From NCBI GenBank assembly GCA_009667805.1, contig CM019069.1:55184422-55248421 (forward strand): a DNA stretch of 64,000 bases. The letters are read 5' to 3'. The notes beneath the pieces were generated by a model that worked only from the letters and a program-made list of their open reading frames with translations, did no database searches and was not told the DNA's origin. Below, one piece after another: positions 52,205 through 61,877 of the stretch. Both the position numbers and the translations under genes were made by a program. The stretch is from Leptobrachium leishanense. Lineage: Eukaryota > Chordata > Amphibia > Anura > Megophryidae. The number at the start of each line of letters is the position of its first letter. Position 1 is the stretch's first letter.

Positions 52205-52342
52205 ATAACCAGCAGTGATGAAGCAGACATCCTGTACAAGAAAATAGAAGTGTTAGCAAAATGTCACGACAAAGCCGTACTGGATAGTTTGGAGTATTTT
52301 GCTGTCCTGGCTGCCCAACAACTTGGCCTCACCTTGGAGCGA
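52205..52342 (+). CDS. MRPS10: Mitochondrial ribosomal protein S10, internal exon
   Basis: MRPS10 is a component of the mitochondrial small ribosomal subunit (uS10m). The exon encodes 46 residues in phase 0-0, including [36 protein letters not shown] and GLTLER. From family knowledge, vertebrate MRPS10 has the same order ([30 protein letters not shown]) followed by a VHEPPRK region that should lie in the next exon. The 3' splice site is AAACAG at 52199-52204. The 5' splice site would be CGA|GTGTAG at 52343, a weak donor; reading on meets TAG at once. An 8-bp hAT duplication begins at the last exon base, so the intron's first seven bases are also repeated at 57072. The rest of the gene was not found within the window. 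A pseudogene fragment cannot be excluded, but the uninterrupted frame and proper acceptor favour a true exon. Confidence 0.82.
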
Positions 52343-52674
52343 GTGTAGGCAGTAGTGTATTTAGGTTTTGTGCTGCCCTAGGCCTGACTAAACTCATGCA
52401 CCCCCTAATTTAAATTTGACACACCCCTTCCTGTCAAGGGCACACCTCTTCCTGGTTAATCCCCACCCTTCCTCTTTAAGCTCCACCTTTTCCTCTTAGA
52501 GCTCCGCCTTTTCCTCTCTTTATATTAAAAGTGGATACCAAGTGCCTACTTGTATATTTTGTATAGCATTTCAAATGTATCTATTGAGATAAATAAAATT
52601 ATGAAATGTTTAAATTCAAGCATTTTTACAAAGAACAGCCACGCATGTCAAGTATACTGGATCACAGCCGCTCT

Positions 52675-53095
52675 AATTGGTTGAACAATAAAATCCACAG
52701 AAACGTGCACTGCATATGAGTGTATCACAGAGCTGCACAGCAATAAAACCCACAGAAATGGGCACTGTGTATGAGCATATCAGAGCTGCACAGCAATAAA
52801 ACCCACAGAAATGTGCAGTGTGTATGAGCATTTCACAGAACTGCACAGCAATAAAACTCACAGTAATGTGCAGTGTGTATGAGCGTATCCCAGAGCTCCA
52901 GGGCAATAAAACTCACAGTAATATGCAGTGTGTATCACAGAATCCACAGCAATAAAACTCCCAGCAATGCAATGTTTGGTGTGTGTCAGCGTATCAGAAT
53001 CCACAGCAATAAAACTCCTAGCAATGCAATGTGCGGTGTGTATGAGTGCATCAGAATCCACTGCAGTAAAACTCCCAGCAAACCGAGTGTATATG
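52675..53095. repeat. Tandem array of about 60-bp units in the hAT
   Basis: About seven units containing CACAGCAATAAAACTCACAG and GTGTGTATGAGCGTATC. Each unit carries AATAAA. Units diverge progressively from left to right. Confidence 0.9.
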
Positions 53096-53465
53096 AGCAG
53101 ACAGCAATTATGCTGTGGAGCCATCTTGTCAGCAGTGGGGTGCCACTGCCAGAGGGTGCACCGTGGCTTTGATTCCCTTCCCGGTGGGTGTTCAGTCCAG
53201 AATAGAGTCTGTGTTAACGAAAGGGCGGGCAGTTGCGCGTGTGCGTTTCACATGGTTCAGGCAGTCATGTGGTACTGAGACTCAGAGAAATGGCAGTGAA
53301 ATGCCCTGATGTTCGGTGGTTTCAATCAGCAGGTTTATTCAGGCGAACCCCATAGGTTTCAATGTTAAAAATATTCCCGTTTTTATGCAATATCTAATAA
53401 ATCATTTATTATTTTAATCTGCAGTAAAAAGTCTTTACTTATTGATTTTTTTTTAGTACCTTTTA

Positions 53466-53915
53466 GGCTAGGGTCAGACGAGCGTGATTTCTACGGACTG
53501 TACGTCCATGCACACGGACGTACGTTAGTACGGAAGACGCAGTAGTGGCCAGACAGTCCGTTTTTTTAACTGACGTATATATTTTGACGGCTGTAGGAGG
53601 GAAAATAACTTAAAAAGCAAAACCATTTTGTCCGTGAAAAATGCTGGACGTATAAATGCAGTCCGTCTGACCACGTTCCATCACTCACACACAAAGCTAT
53701 GCGGACGTTGCGGACGCAGCGCACTTTGTGCGGCCGTTCTAGCGGTTGTACGTTCTTGCCTGCCTTGCGTCCGTGGGCCGCGGCCGTTGTGCGTCCGCAG
53801 TTCAGTGCGGTCGTACTTCGTGTGTCGGGCTCCGATGGGCTTCCTGTCATGCTATCACGGACGTACTTTTAGGCGCAATCACGGATGTGAACACTACGCT
53901 CGTCTGACAGCAGCC
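53466..53915. mobile_element. Harbinger-like MITE, complete, 450 bp
   Basis: Ends GGCTAGGGTCAGACGAGCG and CGTCTGACAGCAGCC, with TTA on both sides (53463-53465, 53916-53918). CpG-rich, with CGGACGTACGT-type motifs. No transposase. Confidence 0.82.
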
Positions 53916-54206
53916 TTAGTCATTTTTCAGATTTTTTTGGCAAAATTCCCCCCTTTTTTTTAATAGCAGTTTTTCTTTTTTCTGTAACAGAACTTTTTAT
54001 TATCAATCATAGGATCTTATATGTAAATTCCAGACATTTTCGTTCAGTAGTTCTTTTGAAAACAGCAGGCCACAGGCAGGGCCGGCGCTAACGTAAGGCG
54101 GCACAGGCGGCCGCCTTACTGTCTGGCGTCCTGCCAGTGTGAGGGGCGCCGGCCCGGGGTGTAATCGGTCATCCGATTCGGATGACCGACCCCCGAGATT
54201 TGGCCC

Positions 54207-54473
54207 GGGGGTTGAGGGACCCAGATGCCGGGCAGCGCGAGAGCGCCTGCCCGGTCTTGAACAGTCCGTCCTGTGAAGTGGATGCGGCTGTGTGCGTGCG
54301 CAGCCGGTCACGTGGTCCGGCTAATCAGGTGGTACTGAGTCTCAGTACCACCTGACTGGCCGGACCGCGTGACCGGCTGCGCACGCACACAGCCGCATCC
54401 ACTTCACAGGACGGACTGTTCAAGATCGGGCAGGCGCTCCCGCGCTGCCCGGCATCTGGGTCCCTCAACCCCC
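54207..54473. repeat. Long palindrome, 133-bp arms, 1-bp centre
   Basis: The arms 54207-54339 and 54341-54473 are inverse copies with about five mismatches; the centre is GGTACTGAGTCTCAGTACC. A smaller hairpin TCGGTCATCCGA/TTCGGATGACCGA lies just outside at 54165-54189. Confidence 0.95.
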
Positions 54474-54504
54474 TGCCGGAGCTGGGGCAACGATCCAGGT
54501 GAGA

Positions 54505-55155
54505 GCTGGGGGCAAATCCATGACCTGGGGGCAAATCCATGTGCTGGGCAAAATCCATGACCTGGGGGCAAATCCATGAGCTGGGGCAAATCCATGAGCT
54601 GGGCAAATCCATGTGCTGGGCAAATCCATGACCTGGGGGCAAATCCATGACCTGGGGGCAAATCCATGAGCTGGGCAAATCCATGACCTGGGGGCAAATC
54701 CATGACCTGGGGGCAAATCCATGAGCTGGGCAAATCCATGACCTGGGGGCAAATCCATGAGCTGGGCAAATCCATGACCTGGGGGCAAATCCATGACCTG
54801 GGGGCAAATCCATGAGCTGGGCAAATCCATGACCTGGGGGCAAATCCATGAGCTGGGCAAATCCATGACCTGGGGGCAAATCCATGACCTGGGGGCAAAT
54901 CCATGAGCTGGGCAAATCCATGACCTGGGGGCAAATCCATGACCTGGGGGCAAATCCATGAGCTGGGCAAATCCATGACCTGAGGGCAAATCCATGAGCT
55001 GGGCAAATCCATGTGCTGGGCAAATCCATGACCTGGGGGCAAATCCATGTGCTGGGCAAATCCATGACCTGGGGGCAAATCCATGAGCTGGGCAAATCCA
55101 TGACCTGGGGGCAAATCCATGAGCTGGGCAAATCCTTGAGCTGGGGGCAAATTCA
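54505..55155. repeat. 17-19 bp minisatellite
   Basis: About 35 units alternating GGGGGCAAATCCATGACCT and GGGCAAATCCATGAGCT. Long open frames on the minus strand (up to 268 codons, DLPPGHGFAQ-type repeats) are artefacts of the array. Confidence 0.95.
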
Positions 55156-55174
55156 TGTGTGAGCTGGGGGCTCT

Positions 55175-55530
55175 CTGCTCCTCTAGATTGTAAAATCCGG
55201 GGTGCCCTCTGCTCCTCTAGATTGTAAAATCCGGGGTGCCCTCTGCTCCTCTAGATTGTAAGCTCCTGGGTGTCCTCTGCTCCTCTAGATTGTAAGCTCC
55301 TGGGTGCCCTCTGCTCCTCTAGATTGTAAGCTCCTGTGAGCCGGGCCCTCTGCTCCTCTAGATTGTAAGCTCCTGTGAGCCAGGCCCTCTGCTCCTCTAG
55401 ATTGTAAGCTCCTGTGAGCCAGACCCTCTGCTCCTCTAGATTGTAAGCTCCTGTGAGCCAGACCCTCTGCTCCTCTAGATTGTAAGCTCCTGTGAGCCGG
55501 ACCCTCTGTAAATTCTCGTGAGTCGGGCTC
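55175..55530. repeat. Minisatellite built from a LINE-tail-like sequence
   Basis: About nine units of 35-39 bp: CTCTGCTCCTCTAGATTGTA followed by AGCTCCTGTGAGCC. The CTAGATTGTAAGCTC motif is the one found in L2-type LINE tails (compare 63290 and 63555). Confidence 0.92.
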
Positions 55531-56114
55531 TCTGCTAAAACACCTTATTTTCTGTAAGTGCCCCTCCCGAGACTAGTCTCTGGATCCGCCCCTGCCTGGG
55601 ATTGGAAGGGGGCAATGAGAGGGAGGGGACAACAAGCACCACGTGGTTCCCTGCCTGGCCTTGCTTCCCGAATCCAATCACAGGCGAGCGGGAAAGGTGC
55701 ATATGCACGTGTGCATCACATGCCTGGCCAGCGCCAGCGGCCGCTCGCACCAGTCGCCTCGAGACGTGACGTCACGTGTCACACGAGGGGGACGCAGAGA
55801 GCGATGGTGGCGGTGCCTAGCTTAAGCTAAGCCTAAAAAATTGTTGCTACTAAAAAACCTACTACCTGGTCTGGTCCCTGATTGTCCCTGGTGGTCTGGT
55901 CTCTCGTCTCACTCCCTCCCTGACTGCCTGAGAGTGTGGACTGAGTAGAACTAGAACGCCAGCGGGCGACGGGGGGCCTGCAGTGCCAAGGTGAGGCAGC
56001 AGAAGTCAGCAGGCAGCAGTGAGCAGTGCTGTGCACACTGTCACAGTCAATCAGACACAGTCAGCTGAGCAGAGAGGTAAGATACTCGCTGGGGGAAAAT
56101 TTATACCATAAATA

Positions 56115-56372
56115 ATACCCATATGAGCAGCTGGGGGCCGCAAATATACCCATACATGAGCTGGGGGCCGCAAATATATACCCATACATGAGCAGGGGGC
56201 CGCAAATATACCCATATGAGCAGCTGGGGGCCGCAAATATATACCCATACATGAGCTGGGGGCCGCAAATATATACCCATACATGAGCAGGGGGCCGCAA
56301 ATATACCCATATGAGCAGCTGGGGGCCGCAAATATATACCCATACATGAGCTGGGGGCCGCAAATATACCCA
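56115..56372. repeat. About 32-bp tandem array with three-unit higher order
   Basis: Eight units of GAGCTGGGGGCCGCAAATAT plus ATACCCATACAT. Three variants (AGCAGCTGGGG, GAGCTGGGG, GAGCAGGGGG) recur in the same order, giving a repeat of roughly 95 bp. Confidence 0.92.
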
Positions 56373-57267
56373 AATATGTTGTTCCTACAGTCTGACAAAT
56401 GTAACTACTGCCTTTCCAGAAGAAAGACAGTGTTTATATAAGTCCATAAAGACAGCACTGGTGGCTGTCCCCCCAATCAGTGACTCACAACGCTGCTAAA
56501 GGTTGTCCTTGCAAGACCAACTTTAAGCATCCTTTAATCTCTGCGTGACGACACCGAACACTCACGATAGAGATTATTATGCATCTGTATCCTGATTGGC
56601 TTGACATGACAGGGGGGGGGGGCACCAAAACAGACCTTCGCCTGACTAGGCAAAAAAGCTTGCACCGGCCCTGGCCACAGGTTTGCGGTGGCAGCATTCA
56701 ACGGCCGACTCCATGCACTTTGGGGACCCTGTGGTGAATGGTGAATTCACTGCAGGGTGGGGAAATTTTATTCTCCTAAATGCAGGGAACTACAGAACAC
56801 CAAAACGTTGGCGTCATTTCGGTGCTCTGTGAGTAACCCATTTAGTGGTGAGGTTTTTTGCTGCCCCCTGGAAAGTGAAATTGAAAGTGTAAATTAGTGA
56901 AATCTCAATGTATCCTCCCTGGTAAAATACTTTGCAAAAGTAAAAAAAAAAAAAAAAAAAAATTTTTTTTTTTTTTTTTAGGGGTGGGGCCACCCAGTGC
57001 GGGCTGCCGCCCCCTGGAAAGTGCCGCCCTAGGCCTGGGCCTAGTCGGCCTAGGCCAAAATACACCAGTGAGTGTAGGTGTGGGGGGCTGCTCTGTTCTT
57101 TAACCTGTTAATGGATGGGTTTGTTTACGCTTACACGATGAGGGGCTTCTCTGCTTTTAAGGAGCTTTATTTTCTTGACGTGCCTCATAGTGGGGAGAGG
57201 AAGAGTTTAAATTTATTACTGAACATTCATCTAGTAAGAACGTTGAAATCCCAATACTGTGCATTTT

Positions 57268-59060
57268 TTTTTTTTATTATGTATTTGTAAATTTACAAAG
57301 AGAAAAATAGAATTCACGAAATCAAACTGACATCCATATGGCCTCACTGGGCCTGCAGAACCAAACACGGGTAGACCGGTAGAAAGCGTAAAAACAACTA
57401 ACGACTGGCCAAAGTGAAGTTATGCTAAGAAGCAAGCAAAAGACAAAAATTGTCCATGGGACCGTCAAAAAAAAAGAAAACTCAGGAAGAGTCCCAGTCC
57501 TTAGAAACAGTCAGTTCTAAAAGTCCAGAGAACCCGCATGCAAATATAGTGGAAAGAGAAAAAAAAAGAAAAGGGGGGGAGGGGAGAAGAGGGGGGAATC
57601 AGCATCAACCCGGCTGAACCGTCGCGGCATCCAGCGGGATACCCGCTTGGTCGAGGACATTCAGAGCCGTGGCGGGGTCGGTGATCGTATGGGCGACATT
57701 GGCATAGGTTACACTAAGGGAGCCAGCTAGGCCCCATCTATAGCGGATCCCCTGCCGTCGAAGGACAGCCGTTACGTCTCGGAACTGTCTGCGGGCCACC
57801 AAGGTCAGGAACGGGAGGTCGTGATAGAGGGTGAGAGTAGAACCCTCAAACTGCACAGGTTCCCGAGCGCCGGGAGTAGTCATGATCCTCGCTTTCAGGG
57901 CTATGTCGCGGAATGCCACCACGACATCCCTAGGCGCTCCCTTGGCAGACGCTGCGGGTCTCCTGACCCTGTACACCGAGCCAACCACATCAGGCATAGT
58001 AGAAGGCAGGCCGGACACGTGTAGAGCAAGACGGGTCACATAAGGCTGCAGCTCGTCCTCCAACACCGAATCCGGGATGCCCCTGACCCTGATATTGCGC
58101 CGTCGATGCCGAGTTTCCAGTGTTTCTACAGAACGGGACAGGATTTCAATCTGCGAGTGGAGGGCAGTCACCTGGCCAGCTAGTTGGGATTGTTCCGTTG
58201 CTACTTCTGCCGTCTTTGTCTGCACTTCCATCACCTGTGCGCGTACCTCTTGTACCTCTATCCGAACTGCTGCCACCTCAGGTTTCCACATGTCCCTAAT
58301 CTCGTCCATGAGTCTGCGTAGGTCTCATTTGTGGAAGGGAGATGATCGTCCCTCTCGTGGGTCTGGGCTGCCATTAACTGTACACCAGGTACGGATTCCT
58401 CGGCCCGAGTACCCGATACTCGCGACACCTGCTTCGGCCCAGGTCGTTGTACCGACGCCACACTGCTGTCAGCGGACAGTTGGTGATCATTAGCGGATTC
58501 CCCCTCAGAGGATTCCCGGGTGGCCAGCGGAGAAATCGAAGATGCTGCTAAAACGGCCTTGCGATTTTTTTGTGCCCTTTTACTTGCCGCTGCAGAGAGA
58601 GGCCGTTGTCCCTGCGCCCGGGACGGCGGGGTAAGCCAGGACATCCCAGCATCCCCACCAAGAGACCAGACACGGTCCTCATCATCCTCAGACGACCCGT
58701 AGCTGGGAGGGAGAGACACAGAGACAGGCCCCCCTACCATAGAAACCCGGATGTCCTGTTGGCGGGGACCTCCTTTCTGAGTAGGCTTCTTAGGCATTGT
58801 CGACCTCCTCCAGTCCGCGTTAGAGATCGGGACTCTGGAAGACTCCGCAGGAGCACACGAGGTCATCCAAGATGGCCACCGTCACTAGGCCTGAGTCTCT
58901 CCCGGGGAGTAAGTCCGCCACAGAGTCTGCCGGAGGGGAGCTGTTAAGTTCCTCGGGACGTGCCAGGGCGTCCAGGTTCAGTCGGGAGCTGTGTGAGGGC
59001 AAACGAGCGGTTAAAATCCGGGTAAAGCCGAAGCTGCGACGGAGCTGATCCTTCTCCGTA
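57268..59060 (-). mobile_element. ORF1-only L1-like retrotransposon, second copy
   Basis: Same plan as 32629-35060: poly(A) (plus-strand T run 57266-57277), AATAAA-like signal, about 330 bp of untranslated sequence, ORF1 and a short leader; no ORF2. The target duplication is unclear, so the right limit is approximate. Confidence 0.72.
57605..58797 (-). pseudogene. L1-type ORF1 with one frameshift
   Basis: Starts MPKKPTQKGGPRQQDIRVSM at 58797 by alignment with the copy at 34794. The N-terminal half has an SSEDDED acidic patch. The frame breaks near 58325 and resumes as MDEIRDMWKPEVAAVRIEVQ, followed by a heptad coiled coil, RRNIRVRGIPDSV, VYRVRRPAASAKGAPRDVVV and DLPFLTLVARRQFRDV. About 400 codons in total, similar to but clearly diverged from the first copy, so the two are not recent duplicates. 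Confidence 0.88.
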
Positions 59061-59359
59061 CTTTTATGCAATTTGATCAATGAAAAGTGAACATTCTTAA
59101 AATGTCCTATCTACTAGAAATAGAACGCTCCACACATTATATTCCAAGCGTAACTGTTGTGCCTTACATTCACAAGTGTTAATTTGAAAAGCTATATTAA
59201 TTATCTGCAGTCTTCCTGGGCATGCTAAAACATATACTAATTCTAAAAGAAAGAAAGCAGTGTATTTTTTTATAAATAGTACAGGAGGAGCCGGGTCGCG
59301 CCTATTCCCCTATGGGGCGGCTGCAACCACCAAATTGTATCCAGCCCAGCAACATGTAT

Positions 59360-59546
59360 AAAACATAACAAGAAGAAAAATGTCATCTGCACTTATTCTT
59401 ATTACACCATGTAAAACAAAACACAATAAGAGGCTTTGGTTTCTTTTAAATGACCTTTAAAAGAAACCAAAGCTTCTAATTCTGTTTTGTTTCAAACGGT
59501 GTAATAGGAATAAGCGCAGATGACATTTTTCTTCTTGTTATATTTT
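59360..59546. repeat. Hairpin repeat with about 85-bp arms
   Basis: AACAAGAAGAAAAATGTCAT at the left and its inverse at the right, with CTTTGGTTTCTTTTAAA / TTTAAAAGAAACCAAAG near the centre. A likely MITE; no duplication read. Confidence 0.85.
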
Positions 59547-59934
59547 TGTATAAATGCATATGTTCTGCCTATCTTGTATAAAACTTGCACAAACGATGGG
59601 CCGCACCAATATTATCACGAACGGAACCTTTATTCACCGCTCGAGGGGGATAAAATAATAAAAATTTTAATGTTTCGGCTCTAGGCCTTTGTCAGGCTAA
59701 ATCATTCTTGGTGGAGCACCTAGAGTATCACCATATATAAGGCCCCCACCGTGGTAGCCACACTTTTCTACTTTTTTATTTCGTATAAAATAGAGCTAAT
59801 CTAGTGTAACATTTTTTTCCCATTAATTATAATTTAGTATAAAATTGTGTACCAGTTCTCCATGACTTGGTGGGACAGTCCCAATTCTCGTGTAGTGTCC
59901 TGTGATCCTTGAGTCCTGATTATGAGTCACAAAG
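59547..59934. other. Dispersed repeat-like sequence
   Basis: Contains TGTTTCGGCTCTAGGCCTTTGTCAGGC near 59670-59697, a phrase typical of dispersed frog repeats, without readable ends. Confidence 0.35.
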
Positions 59935-60614
59935 TGTCACGATCCATGCTGGCGGCGCAGGAAGAAGGGCAATTCCGGTACTGCTCTGACATAACCTGGC
60001 AGCATCATTCATGCCCTGCCCTTCGTGGCTCAGGTCTCCCATGGTGATTTGACCAGGTGCTCCTCATTACCACCTAGACTTTCCATTTTAAGCAAGGCAC
60101 ACCCTTCCACCAATGCTTCTGAATTGTGTTTGTTCATTTATTTGTGACCTGTCCAGAAGCCAACAGCTTACTCCATTGACTTCCGAGGAACCAGAACCTT
60201 TGCTTTCCTCAGGCCTACAGCTCTTGACCCACGGCATGCCACAGACCTCGTTGTTGGATACCCCTCTTTCTTCTGCTTTGCCACAGACTCCATTGGTTTT
60301 GCCACAGACTCCTAGTGTGCCAAGGCTCCTGCTGTGCCAAGACTCCAGTTGCCATAGACTTACCTTCCTGTCCCTTCTGTCTGGTGTCTTGTGAAAGTGT
60401 TCCTCTTGTACCTATATCCAGTATTTCTCCAGCATTTCCCATTTGTTTCTGTCCGGTGTTCTGTCTCTGTCAAGTATCCAACCCACAGTGCCCCAAGTCA
60501 GCATCGCCCCTTGTTAACTCATTCCTGTGTATAAATGTACAATAAACCCCGTTTATGCACCGTATCTTGGCTTTCTCGAGTGTATCCCTGCATCCTGGAC
60601 TCGCAATTAATACA
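59935..60614 (+). mobile_element. Probable solo LTR, 680 bp
   Basis: TGTCACGATCCATGC start, ATTAATACA end, flanks CAAAG (59930-59934) and CAAAA (60615-60619). A polyadenylation signal AATAAA lies at 60541-60546. Pyrimidine-rich, no coding sequence. Confidence 0.6.
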
Positions 60615-61122
60615 CAAAATGTGGGATTTGTAAAAAAGTATTTTATCGACATGTCATGAGTTGCAATTTAAATTTAATTCTGTTTAACTACAACTTATAT
60701 TTGAGTTTTCACTAAGCAGAAACCATAAAAAAATGCAGAGATTTTAAACGCACACACATAGAAACCTCAATCAACTCACTGCACTGCAATAAATATCCTG
60801 TTAGTTTATTCCACTGTGGTTGGTGGCCTGAGTCAGTCCTCTCCTCTTCTTCCTCTGGAAGTGATGGTCTGTGTGGCCCTTCTTCTTCTGGGGGAGTGGT
60901 CTTGTTTGCTCCTCTTTTCTTCATGTTCTTCTGTTTGGGGTGGAGGAGTAGGTTTGTACTCTTCTTTTTTTTTACCTCTGAGGGCAGGCCTGGCTTTTGG
61001 AGGGTGCAGAATGTGCCTGGCATCCGGCCTTCATTTTCATCAGCTCTGCAGGTTCCAGCGAGTGGGTGATTATAGGACCACTCACCTGTTCTGAGTCAAA
61101 GACAAACAGGTCTATTCACTAA

Positions 61123-61580
61123 GGCTATTGTCAGACGAACGCAGTCAGATCGCACTCTGCGTGCGTGCATAACGGACGTACGTACTGGCGGAAGATACTG
61201 TAGACACCACACGGTCCGTTTTTTTTGACGGATGTAGAAAAAGAAGGGAAACATGGGAAACAAAATAAATTAAAATTAAGAGAGGTACAGTCAGCCAGAC
61301 CAAAAAAACATCTGAGCGTCAACGTGATGGACGTTGCAAATGCGCTGTGTCTGACGTCGCATCATCCCGCACACAGGCTGCTATGCGGACGCGGTGCACT
61401 CTGGGCGTCTCTCGTAGCGCTTTTACATCGAGGCCTAAATGGCGTCCATTGCCACCTGTGTGGTGCGTGCGCACTTCGGTGCCCACATACTTTGTGTGTT
61501 GGTCTCTATTGATCACAAATCAATGCTAAAACGGACATTAAACTGTGCGGCGACACGGACATGATGACTGAGTTCGCCTG
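61123..61580. mobile_element. Harbinger-like MITE, right end worn
   Basis: Follows TAA (61120-61122) with GGCTATTGTCAGACGAACGC. The interior matches 20812-21187 (GGAAGATACTGTAGACACCA). The right end TGAGTTCGCCTGA is truncated. Confidence 0.72.
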
Positions 61581-61639
61581 AAGGTGAAAGTAAGGAGAAC
61601 TTTCAGGAGAAGTGAAAAATCTAGACTAAATAGAGGCAT

Positions 61640-61752
61640 AAGGCTATCCTAAACAAAAGATAAATCCAGGTCAAGTATCCATGTAATTGGGCAGACTAGA
61701 TGGGCCGAAAGGTTCTTATCTGCCGACATTTTTCTATGTTTCTATGTTTCTA
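61640..61752 (+). repeat. Dispersed repeat with GACTAGATGGGCCGAAAGG
   Basis: Contains GACTAGATGGGCCGAAAGGT, TTCTTATCTGCCGACA and a TTTCTATG tandem end, a combination widespread in amphibian DNA. It splits the MITE core. Confidence 0.65.
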
Positions 61753-61877
61753 AATAGTCGATTTGGAAAGTGGAATAAATGGAAGAATTTTTCTGGTTTG
61801 GCTATTTTGACTTAGATTTTTCACTTCTCATGCAAATTCTCCTGAGTGAATAGACCTGTAAGCCTTTCTCACACCTT

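Larger units (their letters stand above)
54077..56673. mobile_element. hAT-like transposon (CAGGGCCGGCGC ends), 2.6 kb
   Basis: Left end CAGGGCCGGCGCTAACG, right end TGCACCGGCCCTG, flanked by a perfect 8-bp duplication GCCACAGG (54069-54076, 56674-56681). It contains a 133-bp-arm palindrome and three separate tandem arrays. TIRs are of the same class as 5432-7884. No transposase. Confidence 0.92.
53293..56838. mobile_element. GGTTATTCAGAGAG-family remnant with nested insertions
   Basis: The left part begins inside the family consensus (GCCCTGATGTTCGGTGG, then CATAGGTTTCAATGTTAAAA) and lacks its outer end. The right end is GTGCTCTGTGAGTAACCCA at about 56820-56838. The Harbinger-like element at 53466 and the hAT at 54077 are inserted in it. 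Confidence 0.65.
52350..57070. mobile_element. 4.7-kb composite hAT insertion at the MRPS10 donor site
   Basis: Left end CAGTAGTGTATTTAGG; right end, inverted, CACTGGTGTATTTTGG. A perfect 8-bp duplication AGTGTAGG lies on both sides (52342-52349 and 57071-57078). Subterminal GCCCTAGGCCT sits near both ends. Inside lie a 60-bp tandem array, a GGTTATTC-family remnant, a Harbinger-like MITE and a complete second hAT. An A-run/T-run palindrome is at 56942-56980. No transposase. Confidence 0.88.
61107..61859. mobile_element. CAGGTCTATTCACTAA MITE with nested insertions
   Basis: Ends CAGGTCTATTCACT and AGTGAATAGACCTG. A Harbinger-like element and a dispersed repeat are inserted. The TTTGGAAAGTGGAATAAATG ... 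GGCTATTTTGAC core at 61760-61812 matches those at 17370 and 48275. Confidence 0.8.

Noticed and set aside
52343..52348. MRPS10 ending at the TAG at 52346
   Set aside because: Family members continue well beyond this point, and the codon lies in the duplicated intron start.
54325..55156. Minus-strand frames of 250-268 codons
   Set aside because: They run through the 17-19 bp minisatellite and the palindrome; repetitive peptides only.
56100..56398. 115-codon minus-strand frame with MYGYIFAAPS repeats
   Set aside because: Translation of the 32-bp array.
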